A stretch of 64,000 nucleotides of DNA from Hsuehochloa calcarea (lineage: Eukaryota; Streptophyta; Magnoliopsida; Poales; Poaceae). Positions 1 through 11,055 of this stretch are shown here, piece after piece. Numbering within the stretch: the stretch's first letter is position 1; each line of letters opens with the position of its first letter. Both the position numbers and the translations under genes were made by a program. The notes below the pieces were generated by a model. It saw only the letters and a list, made by a program, of their open reading frames with translations, had not been told where the DNA came from and ran no database searches. The stretch lies in NCBI GenBank assembly GCA_036346395.1, contig CM070594.1, forward strand, positions 16,215,385 to 16,279,384, read 5' to 3'.

Positions 1-2300
1 TCGTGCTGACTCTGCTGGTGAGTATCTCTCTCTTTGCTTATGCGTCGTTTTCTCGAAAGCGGGCACTCTTCCTCGATACTCTTATCCCGGTGCTCACGCT
101 CGAATGGTGTCTCGGCGTAAACATCGCCACTTGCTTGAGACCGCTTGCGCCTCATGCTTGCCTCCTCTGTTCCCCTCACTGGGTGAGGTTTGTTTCTCTG
201 CTTGCTTTTACGATCAACCTCTGACCTTCTCTGCTCTTGAGGTTCTACTCTGTTGAGCGTCTCTTTAGTCGAGCTCCGTCAGATCATCTTCGCGATTTTG
301 GTGTATGTCTGCTTCGTTCTTCTTCCACCTCGTGGCGCACTGCCGATCGCCACTCGGTCGATTGAGTGTGTTTTTCTTAGCTCTGATCTTGAGCATAAGG
401 GTTATCGTTGTTATGACCTGTTGCTCGTAGGATGAGATTTCTCGGGATGTCACTTTTGACGAGTCCCGTCCTTACTACCCTCATTCCCCACCTGTCGGCC
501 GATTCTCTTCTTTGAGTCAATCTCCTTTCGATTTTCCGACTCTCGCCTTTCCACCACTGTTTCGCCTCATCCTCCATCTACTCCCCTCGGCTCCATCTAT
601 TCCGCCTCCACCGGATTTTCCTTCTCGCACCTTTGTTGAGGCTCCATCTTTACCCTTGCACTACTCTCGCCGTCCTCGGCCTCCTCCTTCCTCTCCATCC
701 TTGCCGGGTCCACTCGTCTTCTCCTTCGGATATGCTCTTCGTGATCGTCACACTATCGGCCGCTGCGGCACTTCGGCTTTCTTCCACGCTCTTCTCGAGC
801 CTCGACCTATCAGTGAGGTCTTGCACCCCGAGTGGCGGCTTGCGATGTCTGAAGAGATTCTTGCTTTGGGCGCACTAGCACTTGGGATCTTGTGCCCTTG
901 CACGCACATGTTACTCCTATCACGTGTAAATGGGTGTACAAGATAAAGACTTCGCTCGGATGGTTCTCTTGGCGCTACAAGGCTAGTCTTGTAGCGCGTG
1001 GTTTTCAGCAGGAGCATGGTCGCGACTACGATGAGACTTTCGCCCCTGTTGCTCACATGACCACTGTTCGTACTCTCCTTGCTGTGGCCTCTGTTCGCCA
1101 GTGGCCCATCTCTCAGTTGGATGTTAAGAATGCCTTTCTCAATGGCGAGTTGCGTGAGGTCTACATGCGGCCGCCACAGGTATTCTCGTCCTCGATGGTG
1201 CAGTTTGTCGCCTTCGTCGTTCTCTCTATGGGCTAAAACAAGCCCGCGTGCTTGGTTTGATCGCTTCTCCTCTGTTGTCACCGCTTGCGGCTTCTCTGCG
1301 GTGCTCACGACCACTCTCTTTGTTCACACCTCTCCACGGGCCTGGACGCTCCTCCTTCTATATGTGGATGACATGATCATTCTGGAGATGACTCTCGTTA
1401 CATTGCCTTTGTGAAGGAGCGTCTCGATGGCGATTCTTGATGTCGATTTGGGTCCTCTTCGTTACTTCCTTGGGATTGAGATCACTTCTACGCCTGAGGG
1501 CTACTATCTCTCCCAGGAGAAGTACCTTCAGGATATCCTTACTCGTGCTTGTCTCACTGATCAGCGCGTAGTGGATACTCCTATGGAGTTAGGTGTTCAC
1601 CTTCGCCCTACTGATGGTGAGCCTCTTGAGGATCCCACTCGCTATCGCCATATTGTCGGGAGCCTCGTCTACCTTGGGATTACTCGACGACATTTCTCAC
1701 CCGATTCACATCCCGAGTCGGTTTGTCTGCTCCCACTCGGCTCCACTCTGGTCATCTTCTTCGTGTTCTTGATATCTTCGTGGAACCCTCACTCGACGTC
1801 TTTTCTTTTCTCGTTCCAGTTCTTTACAGCTTCAGACGTACTCTGATGCGACCTGGGCTAGCGATCATTCTGATCGTCGGTCTCTTTCTGCCTATTGTGT
1901 TTTCCTTGGTTCCTCCTTGATTGCCTGGAAGACTAAGAAGCAAACTGCAGTTTCTCGTTCGAGCGCTGAGGCTGAGTTGAGAGCCATGGCACTGTTGACA
2001 GCTGAGATCACCTGGCTTCGGTGGCTCCTTGCAGATTTTGGTGTTTCGTTTCAAAGACCGACTCGCTTCTATCGATATAATCTTGGTGCGATCAGCATTG
2101 CTCGTGATCCCGTGAAACATGAGCTTACCAAGCACATTGGAGTGGATGCTTCATACATGCGATCGCAGGTGCAAGACCAAGTTATTGTTCTTCAGTATGT
2201 GCCTTCGGAACTTCAGTTAGCAGATTTCTTTACTAAGGCACAGACTCGAGCTCAGCATAACTTCTACCTCTCCAAACTCAGTGTTGTTGATCCACCATGA
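1..2300 (+). pseudogene. Decayed Ty1/copia pol (integrase C-terminus, RT, RNase H)
   Basis: Remnant of a copia polyprotein, spread over at least four frame changes. About 253-480 gives the integrase C-terminal part (HKGYRCYD, then DESRPYYPHSP in another frame). About 892-1236 gives the start of reverse transcriptase (WVYKIK, LVARGFQQ, ETFAPVAH, LDVKNAFLNGEL). The catalytic YVDD lies at 1361-1372, and 1427-1700 carries the RT C-terminus (YFLGIEI, YIVGSLVYL-like). 1850-2297 is RNase H (AWKTKKQTAVSRSSAEAE, then KHIGVDA and QLADFFTKA). A one-base loss near 1250 breaks the LYGLKQA region. Order INT-RT-RH is the copia order. It starts outside the window and is dead as a coding unit. Confidence 0.93.
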
Positions 2301-2313
2301 GTTTGAGGGGGGG
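2299..2313 (+). other. Copia polypurine tract
   Basis: A purine-rich run ending in seven G directly precedes TGTTAGATAT and follows the RNase H stop codon closely. This is the expected place for the plus-strand primer of the copia element. Confidence 0.75.
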
Positions 2314-2423
2314 TGTTAGATATATATATTGTGTAGGGTGTTATTTGCATTTGTTCCATCCTTGTACATGTATATATATTGGCCTTTGGCCCATTGGAAT
2401 ATACAAGTTGCTATATTCAAACA
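2314..2423 (+). repeat. Putative short copia 3' LTR
   Basis: Starts TGTTAGATATATATA right after the polypurine tract and could end at the CA of TATTCAAACA. That would make a ~110-bp LTR. The start is well supported. The end is a guess, because the matching 5' LTR is outside the window. Confidence 0.45.
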
Positions 2424-3608
2424 CTCTTACTTCTCCTGAGTCCCTATTCTTCCTGTTGTAGACTTAGGGTGCAGGATATCTTTTGAAAGCTGAAACATAA
2501 TTCATTGAATTACTTTGTGCTGTATCTTATTGAGATTCATTTGGCCATTCTACTTTCATTTTCTTCACTAAAATTGGCCTGGATATTTGAGATCATGTAT
2601 CAAAATATAGACCTGCAAAGGCATGATTTATAACCTCATTTAATGAATGTGCATGAATATTTTTTGTGCTAACTTTGTTTAGATTTTTCAAAAGTTAGCA
2701 AAAAATATTTTGTACCCAAATTTACACTGAATTGAGTGTGTTATTTGTTCCATTTTTGCAATGTTCCTTACCATGCATGCTCTGAAACTCGATTCTTTTT
2801 GGGCTAAATAAAATAAAATTATGCTGTTTCAAATCTGCATTGTACCGAAACATTCAATTTTGTTAGTGCAGATACATCCATTGGCTTCAGTGGTTGCAGT
2901 TTAAAAGGCTTACTTTTGGATGTAAAGCCTAATTTGAGCATTAATTGAAAGATATGTGCACTTGTCAGACTATTTGTGAAGTGGAGGTTATTGTATTGTG
3001 GTTCCCTGATAGTTTTTTAATCATAAATCCTCTGTTCTCAAGGACTACAATTATTCTGGAATTTGTGAAATATTAGAAACCTCATAATTTTCTATATTTG
3101 ACCAAAAGTGGACCTTTTCAGTCTTCTGAACATATGAGCATGTTCTGCTTGCTCTTAAATATTTATGTTTCACAGAGGCAAATCTCCTGAATATTTAGAC
3201 TCTAGAGATCATTGTTTGGACTTTGGACTGGTTTCTTACTCACTTTTAGATATACTTTGACCTTTTCTCACCTTTTAGTTCACAGATTCACTTCACCACC
3301 ATTAATTTTGAATTAGGAGATTCTGTGATAGTTTTGTTGAAGTTTCTATTATCTCCAAAATGTGTTTTGAGAAGCATCTTAAAAGTTATTTTGACATTTT
3401 TTTAAAATGAAAATCTTATGCTCATAGTGTTTTCAATGTCACAAAATGCACTTGCCACCTGCATAGATCAATTCTCCGAATGTGCTTAATGATAAGTTTT
3501 GTTCATATTTTGTTGACCATATTAGGAGAGAAAATCACCATAGCTCGCGCTTTTTACGCAACCCACCATTGGCTATTTGGGAATCTGGCATTGTGTTTTC
3601 TTTTTTAT
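2424..3608. other. AT-rich sequence, no gene seen
   Basis: About 1.2 kb with no coding frame, no terminal repeats and a T-rich, intron-like texture. It lies between the copia remnant and the small LTR element. It may be part of the same low-copy tract as 8689-9700, but nothing in it identifies a gene. Confidence 0.4.
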
Positions 3609-3613
3609 CATTC

Positions 3614-3746
3614 AGTTAGATGGAGGGAGAGTGCAAGTGTGATTGATTAGTTGTATTGCAATGGCCTAATGGGTAATATATAGTATAAGAACACACACAA
3701 GAGTAAACTCTAGACTACAAGTGGAATACCACAAATACCTTTAACA
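3614..3746 (-). repeat. 3' LTR of the small LTR element
   Basis: 133 bp, similar along its whole length to 8549-8683. The polypurine tract abuts its inner edge and the CATTC TSD its outer edge. Confidence 0.9.
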
Positions 3747-5128
3747 CCCCCCTTTTCAAATGCAAGACATATACAATAGAATTGCACTTGAAAGGGTTGA
3801 TACTACAATAGGGAAAATCCGAAGTCCAAGTCTTGATAATATCATCGTAGCATGCTCTTGGAAAATATGCCGAGTAACAAAAGATCTCCCATCCAGAGTC
3901 ATGCGACAGCTCATAAAGTACAAGGTGCAGAGGTTGAGAAACTAGAAGCAAGTGGGAGAAAAATCGACCGTGATAACACGACGACGAAGAAGAAGAAACT
4001 GACAGGAATAGTGAGAGCTGTCAAATCAAGCCGAAGAGTAATGGATATAAGTATGACGGCGCAGATCGAAGCCTGAGACGGCGGCGGTGCAGTGCACAAG
4101 ATGCACAGCGGGGGCGCAGTGCGTAAGAAGCGCGACAGCCTTAGAAGTTTAGGACGGCGGTTCAGAGAGAAGTTGCGGCATCATAACGACTTCTACGATC
4201 TATAACATCTTGAAGAGAAGAGCGGCGGCTGCTGCTGTGCGAAAGGGAAGGAATGGGCCAGGAAGCAATTGACTGACTGGCAAGGACTTTATGAACTCGC
4301 ATGGTTTAGACGAACTCAAAGATAGTGTTACGGATTTGGATGGACGCAACAGAAAAATAACTCAAATGAGCAGGAGATACTACCAAAAACACTATTTAAC
4401 AGCGGAAGAAGCTGGAAGAAGCGGAGAAGTCAAAGCCAGCCGTACTAGAGGAGAAGCCAGAGCCAGATCAGTCGGAGCTAGAGCCGATAGAGAAGCCGAA
4501 GCGGCTCTGGCCAGATCTGGATATAAACTCCTTTTTGCTCCCATCTCATTCTCATTCCCTCTATCTTCCTCTCTCCACCGAAATAGCGTTGGATCCGAGC
4601 GGCGACCTGAGCAATGTTATTAAGTCATCAAGTCGAGTCTAGTCGCTAGGGAGGAGACTTGCCGACTAATCATCTAGTCGGCCGACTAGACGGAGACTAG
4701 TTGGTGACTAGTGACAGTGATGGCTAAGGTTGCAGCTGGTGGTTCAAGGAAGAATACTTGTATGCCTACAACTAATGCTATATGCCTTCATGAAAGATTT
4801 ACTACTGTACAAGACTACAACTGCTAATGCTAAACATTAAAGAGCTTGTTACCTTATTGTTTGTGCTTGAAGCATCGAGAATGAAGAGCTAGTTCCCATC
4901 CTCTTCAAACAAAGCCTTCAGAATGCAATGATGCCTGGCAGGGCTCCTCTTCTAGTATCAGTATCAACACATGTTGTGTATATATTGTACAATTATACAT
5001 GTAAAATTGCAAACAATATCATTGCATCAATAAATGTAATCTTGTATGTTGTATCAAACTATCAATGAATGAAAAGTTAGTCATTTACCTGTATGTTCTT
5101 TCTTGCAGTGCAACATGTTATTCCACAT

Positions 5129-6364
5129 TGTAACATCCCAACTTTTTGAGCCTTTGAAAATCTTTCAATTAGTTGCTAGTTGGAAATATCACCATTTGCA
5201 TTTTATTTGTGAATTTAAATTTAAAAGCTTAATATAGACTTTCATGACACATCACACATAGTGCAATACATGCCATCAACGAGTAATAGCACACATCACA
5301 CATAGTTCCATAATCACTTAGTCAAGTTTATATTTGCAACTCACATGAGATGATGACTCGTAGCATGGCTAAGCAATCTACTCGTATCTACGGCTCTACG
5401 ACGTTCAATCAACATAACTCGAAGCTTGATTACTCGACTTGCAAAGGTATACGCTTAGAAAGATATCCAATGATTCAATATCCAATTAACAACTCTTTTT
5501 CTTCGTAACTTGTATACAAAAATATCCATTATTTTTGCTCTCAACAAAAGAAATGTTGCAATGATTCTCTAACTCTATTGCTACGAGTGGAGGCATAACA
5601 CTGCATAATTTGGTATCACCCATCTAGGCTTTCTTGATAGCATAATTGCACAAACTTCTCTTCTTTGACTGCTTTGTTGGGCAAACAGATCCTGCTGCTT
5701 TACCACCTACTCTGGGTGTTACAAACTTGACTGAAATTACTTCTGGCATTCTTGCGTCTGGAGTGAGTGATTGGTTCTCCTGAGGGCACTGGCGGCTTGT
5801 AGTGACCTTTTCCACGACAGTTGTAGTATAAATGTGTTGAACCTTGCGACTTTTCTGACAGGGCAATAGCAGAACGACTATCCTCCTTGAGGGCTGAAGC
5901 TTGTCGCCTTGCAGGGCATCTCTTGGCATAGTGGTCTTGCTTACCACACTCAAAACACACTACTGACGATACTGGCTGGCTTCTCTCTTGGGACTGGTTA
6001 CCAAAGTCAACCTTCTGCTTTTGTGATTCTTCATCTGACAAATCCGCATGGTACCGTAGCAGCCGAGAGGAGAGAGAAAAGATAGATTTTCATAATTAAA
6101 TAAAATACCAAAAATCAAGGAAATCAAATAAATAGCAAACGAATTCGGAAAAATCTCAGAAAATACCAGAAAATTCCTTGGAACACAAGGAAACCAAATA
6201 ACATAGGTTTTTATTTAATTGAGGTTTTGTTTAGTCCAATTAAATATTTTTAAATTTAGAAAAATTCCAATTAGGCTTTATTAAATCAAATAAAATTGGT
6301 GGAATTTTTCAGGGATCTAAACTACTCAAAAGATTTTTTAAAAGCCCAAGTTTGGGATGTTACA
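5129..6364. repeat. Gypsy-derived block with inverted TGTAACATCCCAA ends
   Basis: The left end reads TGTAACATCCCAA on the + strand and the right end reads the same on the - strand (TTTGGGATGTTACA at 6351-6364). These are typical starts of grass Gypsy LTRs facing each other. Between them lies a gag fragment (5624-6041). No TSD is seen, so this is probably a rearranged pair of LTR fragments and not a DNA transposon. Confidence 0.5.
5624..6041 (-). pseudogene. Gypsy gag fragment with zinc knuckle
   Basis: Two overlapping minus-strand frames carry the nucleic-acid-binding end of a Gypsy gag protein. A canonical CCHC knuckle, CFECGKQDHYAKRC, is followed after about 35 residues by a damaged second knuckle (YYNCRGKGHYKPP, last Cys missing). 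The frame changes just after it. Upstream on the minus strand the sequence runs straight into LTR-like DNA with no N-terminal gag, so this is an orphan piece. Confidence 0.75.
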
Positions 6365-6808
6365 GCCTCCTTGGTCGGTTTGGGCTTGTCGCTTGCTAAT
6401 TTATGATGTTGGGCCCGACCCAACATGGTTCTAGTCGGACGCCCAGCCGGCTGTACTCGCCTAGTCGACGAAAGTCATTTCTAAGTCGATGAGTCGCTTG
6501 CCTGGCAAACTAGTCGAGTCGAAGTTGGCCAGTCCCTCGCTGCTGCCGACTATACGACTAAGCGACAATTAGTCTCAACTAATTGAGCGACTTGATAACA
6601 TTGCGCCTAAGGGGGGTGGGGAGCAGCCGAAGCAGAGGAGGGAGAGGTGGCTCCCAAGCCGAAGGTCGTGGCTGTGACCAAGACAAAGGCGACCTCCGCA
6701 TCAATACGGTCCCGCCCGGCCTAGGCAGCGAAGACTTCGGCCAAGGGCCAGCAGCCAAGCCAGCCACGAAGCCCAAGGTGAAGGCACTGCTCCTCCCCTG
6801 CTCGGATC

Positions 6809-7943
6809 TAGGGGTGAAAACGGACAGGATATGGACGGATAATGGCTCTGCCATATTTGTTTTCTGGATCCGGATATGAATATGAATACCCCGATACGAA
6901 TACAGATACAAATAATATCGAATACGGAGCGAATACGAATCAAAACGAATACGGTAGCGGATATTTTTTGGAACATGAAAACCCTTTAAATTGTATGTCA
7001 TAAATTAATGAAAACAAATAACTAGTTTATTTGATGCAAACATTCATGAATTGTTCATATTTTAAGTAACCACGTATAATATTGGCACTAGCAAGCTGCA
7101 TTAACTAGTTCATCACAAACATAATACTTAGTTTACCATATTTAGCTCATAAGTCATAACTCACAAAGTAACAAGTTATCACGCATTCACACTTAGTTTA
7201 TCACATACATAAAACTTTGTTCACACTAACATTGGTCAGGTTAGATCGTTAATCTATACGCAAATGACTGTAACATCCCAAAGTATGTTACCAAAAAAAT
7301 TACTGGATTTTCTAAGATTTAAAAGAGTTTTATTGGTTAAAAAGAAAAAATAATAAAATAAATTTAATTATTTAATTTCCTAGTTTTTAATGTCAAAAAT
7401 AAAATTTATTGAGTTTTCTAGGATTTATTGGATTTAAAGTGAAAAGGGTTATTTTAATTAATTTCTTGAATTTTCTGGATTGTAAAAAGGTTTTTCCTAT
7501 TTTTCAGAAATTTAAAATAATTTATGTGCAAAAATAAAAACTAACTTTAAGTTGGAATTAATTTTATCAAGTTCAAAATAATTCAAGGAATTTCTTTGTG
7601 TTTTTCTAGAATTTTTTTAACTCTATTTGTTATTTTCTAAAAGGCTATTTGATTTGTTGCATTTTCTGAAATTCGGAAATCAATTTAAAGCTCCCTTTTC
7701 TTTTGGGCCGAAATCCTCTTTTGGGCCGAAATTCGGATATCCGGACTTCATCTTATTTGGATAATCCTTATTCATATCCGTGTCCGCCGGATAGCATGCC
7801 TACCGTAGTTGTTTCTGTTTCCGACAAAAAAATTCGAATTCGTTTTCGATCCGAAAATTATTCGAGAAAAATCCGATCCAAGATAATCCGAATCTGTTTC
7901 TGTCCGGATCAGTCGGAAACTATCCGATCCGTTTTCACCCCTA
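6809..7943. mobile_element. Ac/Ds-like non-autonomous hAT element
   Basis: Terminal inverted repeats TAGGGGTGAAAACGGA (6809) and CCGTTTTCACCCCTA (ending 7943) closely resemble the Ac/Ds family's ends. Subterminal zones are rich in ATCCG, CGGAT and GAATACG motifs. The flanking octamers CTCGGATC (6801-6808) and CCCGGATC (7944-7951) match at seven of eight positions, as expected for an hAT TSD. No transposase is present. Positions 7269 to about 7690 are a foreign Gypsy LTR fragment. Confidence 0.85.
7269..7690 (+). repeat. Gypsy LTR fragment inside the hAT element
   Basis: Begins TGTAACATCCCAAAG and follows the same order of short motifs as the start of the Gypsy-2 LTR at 21983 (GGATTTTCTGG, then TAATTTATGTGCAAAA, then TATTTTCTAAA). 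The similarity is clear but diverged. Only the first ~420 bp of the LTR is present. Confidence 0.65.
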
Positions 7944-8548
7944 CCCGGATCTGCTCCTGAGCGAGCCGCGATCGAGGCGACCTGCCTCTCCACCGACCTC
8001 ATTGCCACTCCTCCCACGGCAGCCAGTAGCGTCGCCTCGCCAGAGGGCGAGCTCAACAAAGAAGAGTGAAGATCCCCATATCCAACCGGGACCGAGTTGG
8101 GTGTGCGGCGGCAGCGCGGGATCTTGCCGGATCTGGCTCAGGATCGAGGCTCGCGGTGGTGCAGGTGCAGGAGACGGTGGTTGTGCAGTTGTTGCTTCTA
8201 TTGTGAAGAAAAAGACTACCGGTAGAAGGAGACCGCCCCCAGGAGTGGAGATTGCTCCTCTCGGGACAAGTGGCATCGAGGAAGGCAATCCGATGCGGAC
8301 TACTTCCGTCGGCCGACCGAAGCGAGAATCGGCGATTACTGCTTCAAATCGGATAAAAATCGTTTGAATTTGATTAAAAAACAGCCGAATTTCAAAAATT
8401 CAAATTTGAACTTGTAAAACTTGAGAAAACCGGCTAGGATTTTTTTCCCATCGCCCAGCCTGTAACTGGTAACCGACCGGGAATTTTTTTCCTTGGTGGC
8501 AGCAGAGGACGAGCGGAGGTTAGGAGAGAACCTAGTGCTCCGATACCA

Positions 8549-8683
8549 AGTTAGATGGAGAGGGAGAGTGCAAGTGTGAATGATTAGTTGTATTGCAGTA
8601 GCCTAATAGACAATATATAGTACAAGGTCACACACAAGAGTAAACCCTATATTAGGAGTGGAATACCATAAATACCCTTAACA
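8549..8683 (-). repeat. 5' LTR of the small LTR element
   Basis: 135 bp, partner of 3614-3746. The tRNA-Met-type primer-binding site lies immediately inside, at 8537-8548. Several substitutions separate the two LTRs, so the insertion is not recent. Confidence 0.9.
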
Positions 8684-8688
8684 CATTC

Positions 8689-11046
8689 ATGCCAGTTAGG
8701 GTATACTGTAGGGAAGTTTAGGGCGTAAGCATAACTACGATCTATGGGGCTTTGGATTGAAGGAAAGTACATGAGATAATAAGGGGATGCTGATTCCCTT
8801 TGTACTTGGCATGTGATAGCATTTCGTTTATATATTTCAGGCCTGATTTGGCATAAATCATCGTGTGCTAAGCCTGTGATTATGGCAAGCCTTGAAGGAT
8901 TTTACATCTGCCAATTTGTGCCAGAATCTGCATCCTCACACTTCAGAAATTGACACACTGGAAGGGACAATGGACCAAGGCTGAAAGCCGAGTATGCAGC
9001 GTTGTGCATTATTGGTATGTGGCCTCTCTGGAATACTTAACATTTTTTTTCATGGTGAGGGTCTCCAAAACCCCCCAAAAGCAGTGCGCTGTATTGGGAA
9101 CCTACCTTATGAAGTTGGATGTATATACTGTGTACAGCACTGACACTTCAATTTTTCAGGCCACAGAACAATTGTCGTTGCTACCACCCTGAACTTATGG
9201 AGCTTTATTTGCAATAGACGGTAGAAGTTCAGTGTTGAGGGGACATCATTCGTGACTGGTGCTGCTTGTCTATCACAGAAGCAAAAATGTGGTATGAACA
9301 TATACCAGACCGTCCTATCAAAACTTGGGGGTGTTGAGATGACCTTTTTTAACTAGCCAGACGGTTGGAACTGAAGCAGACGCACATCATGTTTGGAGAT
9401 AGTCTGCTTGAACTTGGTGCATGTTTGGTGACAGCAGGATACAAATCGGTCTGGTATATATCGTGCAATTTTGCCAAGTTCATCAGCTGAGCGAGTATTT
9501 TGTCAGGGTTTTCAGATTGTGCATGCTAATCGAAGCAAGCAAATGCTTCCAAGTTCCAACTTCCGATCAGAGGTTATCCAGGTTGAATGCTATTTGTGAA
9601 TTTCTGATCACATGCCTACATAAAACTTGTTTGTTATTTATTCATCTGAATATATTATTCAATTCTTTTGGTTGATATAAACATAAAGATCTTCAGCCAA
9701 GCTTGAGTATCTCGTCAAACCCCAGATATGTTTGACAGCCCTACATTCATGAACAGTTAAACAGGGTGATAATTAAATCACCAGTGCTTTCTAGCTTCCG
9801 TCCGTATATGCGTGTGCTGCACATGATTTTGCCAAATCTGTTAGTTTCGCAAGCTAGACAGTTTGGCTCAGTTGCCCTGCCCAGACCAACCTGGTTTTGA
9901 CATGTGATCTTCTCATAGCGACCATTGTAGCAGGAGAAGAGCAAAATCTAAAAGAGTTTAATAGTCTTAAGTACTGTTTTCTAGGTCTTAAGTACTGTTT
10001 TCTTTTAGTTATTTGGTGAATGTTAATATGTACCTGTGCTATTTTAAGATCACTAGGCAATTTTTAATTCCATTCAAAATATCAACCATAAAAATAACCT
10101 CACTAGTGTTTGATGTAAAACCTCTACTCATGGAAATAGTTGAATAATTTTTGCACTTAGCCAATTACGAGTACTTTAACATGGTGCTTCTCCCAAAAAT
10201 AAAATTTGCATATATAGTACTAATAACAACCAAAAAATAACCTTTTTTTTCATGGTACACGAGCCCTTGTGGTTCTAAAAGTCTAGACAGTGATTCACAT
10301 GCGATCGCTTGGGGAGAGTTTACTTGAGAAAATTTTATTGAACACCAATTTTTTCTAAATTGATGGCTTAGTTAAATCTATCTAGAGTCTAATGGATCCC
10401 GTGGCCATGTGCCTGAGCATCTGATCCGCATCTTGCAGGCCGTGCCGTATCGCCAAACAAGTGTTCTTTTTTGGAACCACTAAACGGGTGTGTTCTTGAT
10501 TGTTGAACACTGTTTCGGCACCTTAGAATAACAAGTTCCTTGCGTGAATTCTCTGTACATAGTTGCTGTTATTTTCGACTAATAGTGGTTGTTTAATTGG
10601 TTTTGCCCTTTCGAGGATGGGGGACAAATCGCTGTCAAACAAAAACATTAAACAGAAAAAATTGCAACCATCAGCCTGGTACCACTGACCGACTGCTTCC
10701 AACTACTGCTGCTAGTTTACTGCAAGAAAAATAGTTCATCTTCCTTTTATAACAAGAGATTAGATCAAGGTGCTCCCCGTGAGTTAATTATATATTTATT
10801 AAGTCTTGTGGGAGAACTTGTATCAATTTAATTAAGATGATTATGCACCCAAATCCAAGCCAAAGAGAACTTTGAACTTGGGTGGTGAGGAGTGTACATC
10901 CTCCTACTTAAGTCTTAGCTCAACAACTTCATCAAGGAGTGTGTGCTCGATCCTTTTATCCTAGCTAGTACTTCAAAAGTTCAGCGTCTTACAGCTTAGT
11001 TATACCAACTATTCGAAGTTCAGCATATTTCAGCCTAGCTACATCA
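8689..11046. other. Low-copy-looking sequence, possible 3' end of an unidentified gene
   Basis: No transposon signature is visible. A possible terminal exon is listed separately at 8843-8953. The sequence after it is T-rich and resembles a long 3' UTR and downstream region. A short tandem repeat of GTCTTAAGTACTGTTTTCT occurs near 9965-10003. No protein was recognised in any frame. Confidence 0.3.
8843..8953 (+). CDS. Possible C-terminal exon of an unidentified host gene
   Basis: A good 3' splice site, TATATTTCAG, ends at 8840. After it one frame stays open for 36 codons to a TGA at 8951-8953 and encodes residues such as CAKPVIMASLEGFYICQ. Everything upstream back to 2424, apart from the inserted retroelement, has intron-like texture. 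This is only a suggestion: the frame is short and matches no family I know, and no upstream exon is visible. Confidence 0.2.
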   Translation: MIWHKSSCAKPVIMASLEGFYICQFVPESASSHFRN

Positions 11047-11055
11047 TAACTATTA

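Larger units (their letters stand above)
4612..6603. mobile_element. hAT-like element with TAGTCG-rich ends
   Basis: The ends are inverted: CAATGTTATTAAGTC at 4612 and its near complement GACTTGATAACATTG at 6589-6603. Both subterminal zones are packed with the motifs TAGTCG and CGACTAG (about 4640-4710 and 6430-6580), a pattern common in hAT elements. The flanking 8-mers GACCTGAG and CGCCTAAG match at five of eight positions, so the TSD is only a weak trace. No transposase is seen. The centre is Gypsy debris (5129-6364). Confidence 0.6.
3614..8683 (-). mobile_element. Non-autonomous LTR retrotransposon with ~134-bp LTRs
   Basis: Two direct repeats, 3614-3746 and 8549-8683, bound the element and read TGTTAA...ATCTAACT on the minus strand. 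Next to the right LTR is a primer-binding site, TGGTATCGGAGC (8548 down to 8537), one mismatch from the initiator-Met tRNA consensus. Next to the left LTR is the polypurine tract GAAAAGGGGGG (3756-3747). A perfect 5-bp TSD, CATTC, lies at 3609-3613 and 8684-8688. The interior has no gag or pol of its own. After subtracting the hAT elements at 4612-6603 and 6809-7943 the original element was about 1.9 kb, so it resembles a TRIM or a small LARD and must have been moved by another element's proteins. Some interior stretches (6604-6808, 7944-8370) are GC-rich and may be captured gene sequence, not identified. Confidence 0.9.

Noticed and set aside
1723..1920. Hydrophobic frame resembling a membrane protein in the copia region
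   Set aside because: It is a frame-shifted reading of the RT-RNase H link of the copia element.
6583..6879. Lys/Pro/Ala-rich frame (KPATKPKVKA) resembling a histone H1 tail
   Set aside because: It crosses the border of a hAT element and has no globular domain. Short basic stretches are not evidence of a histone gene.
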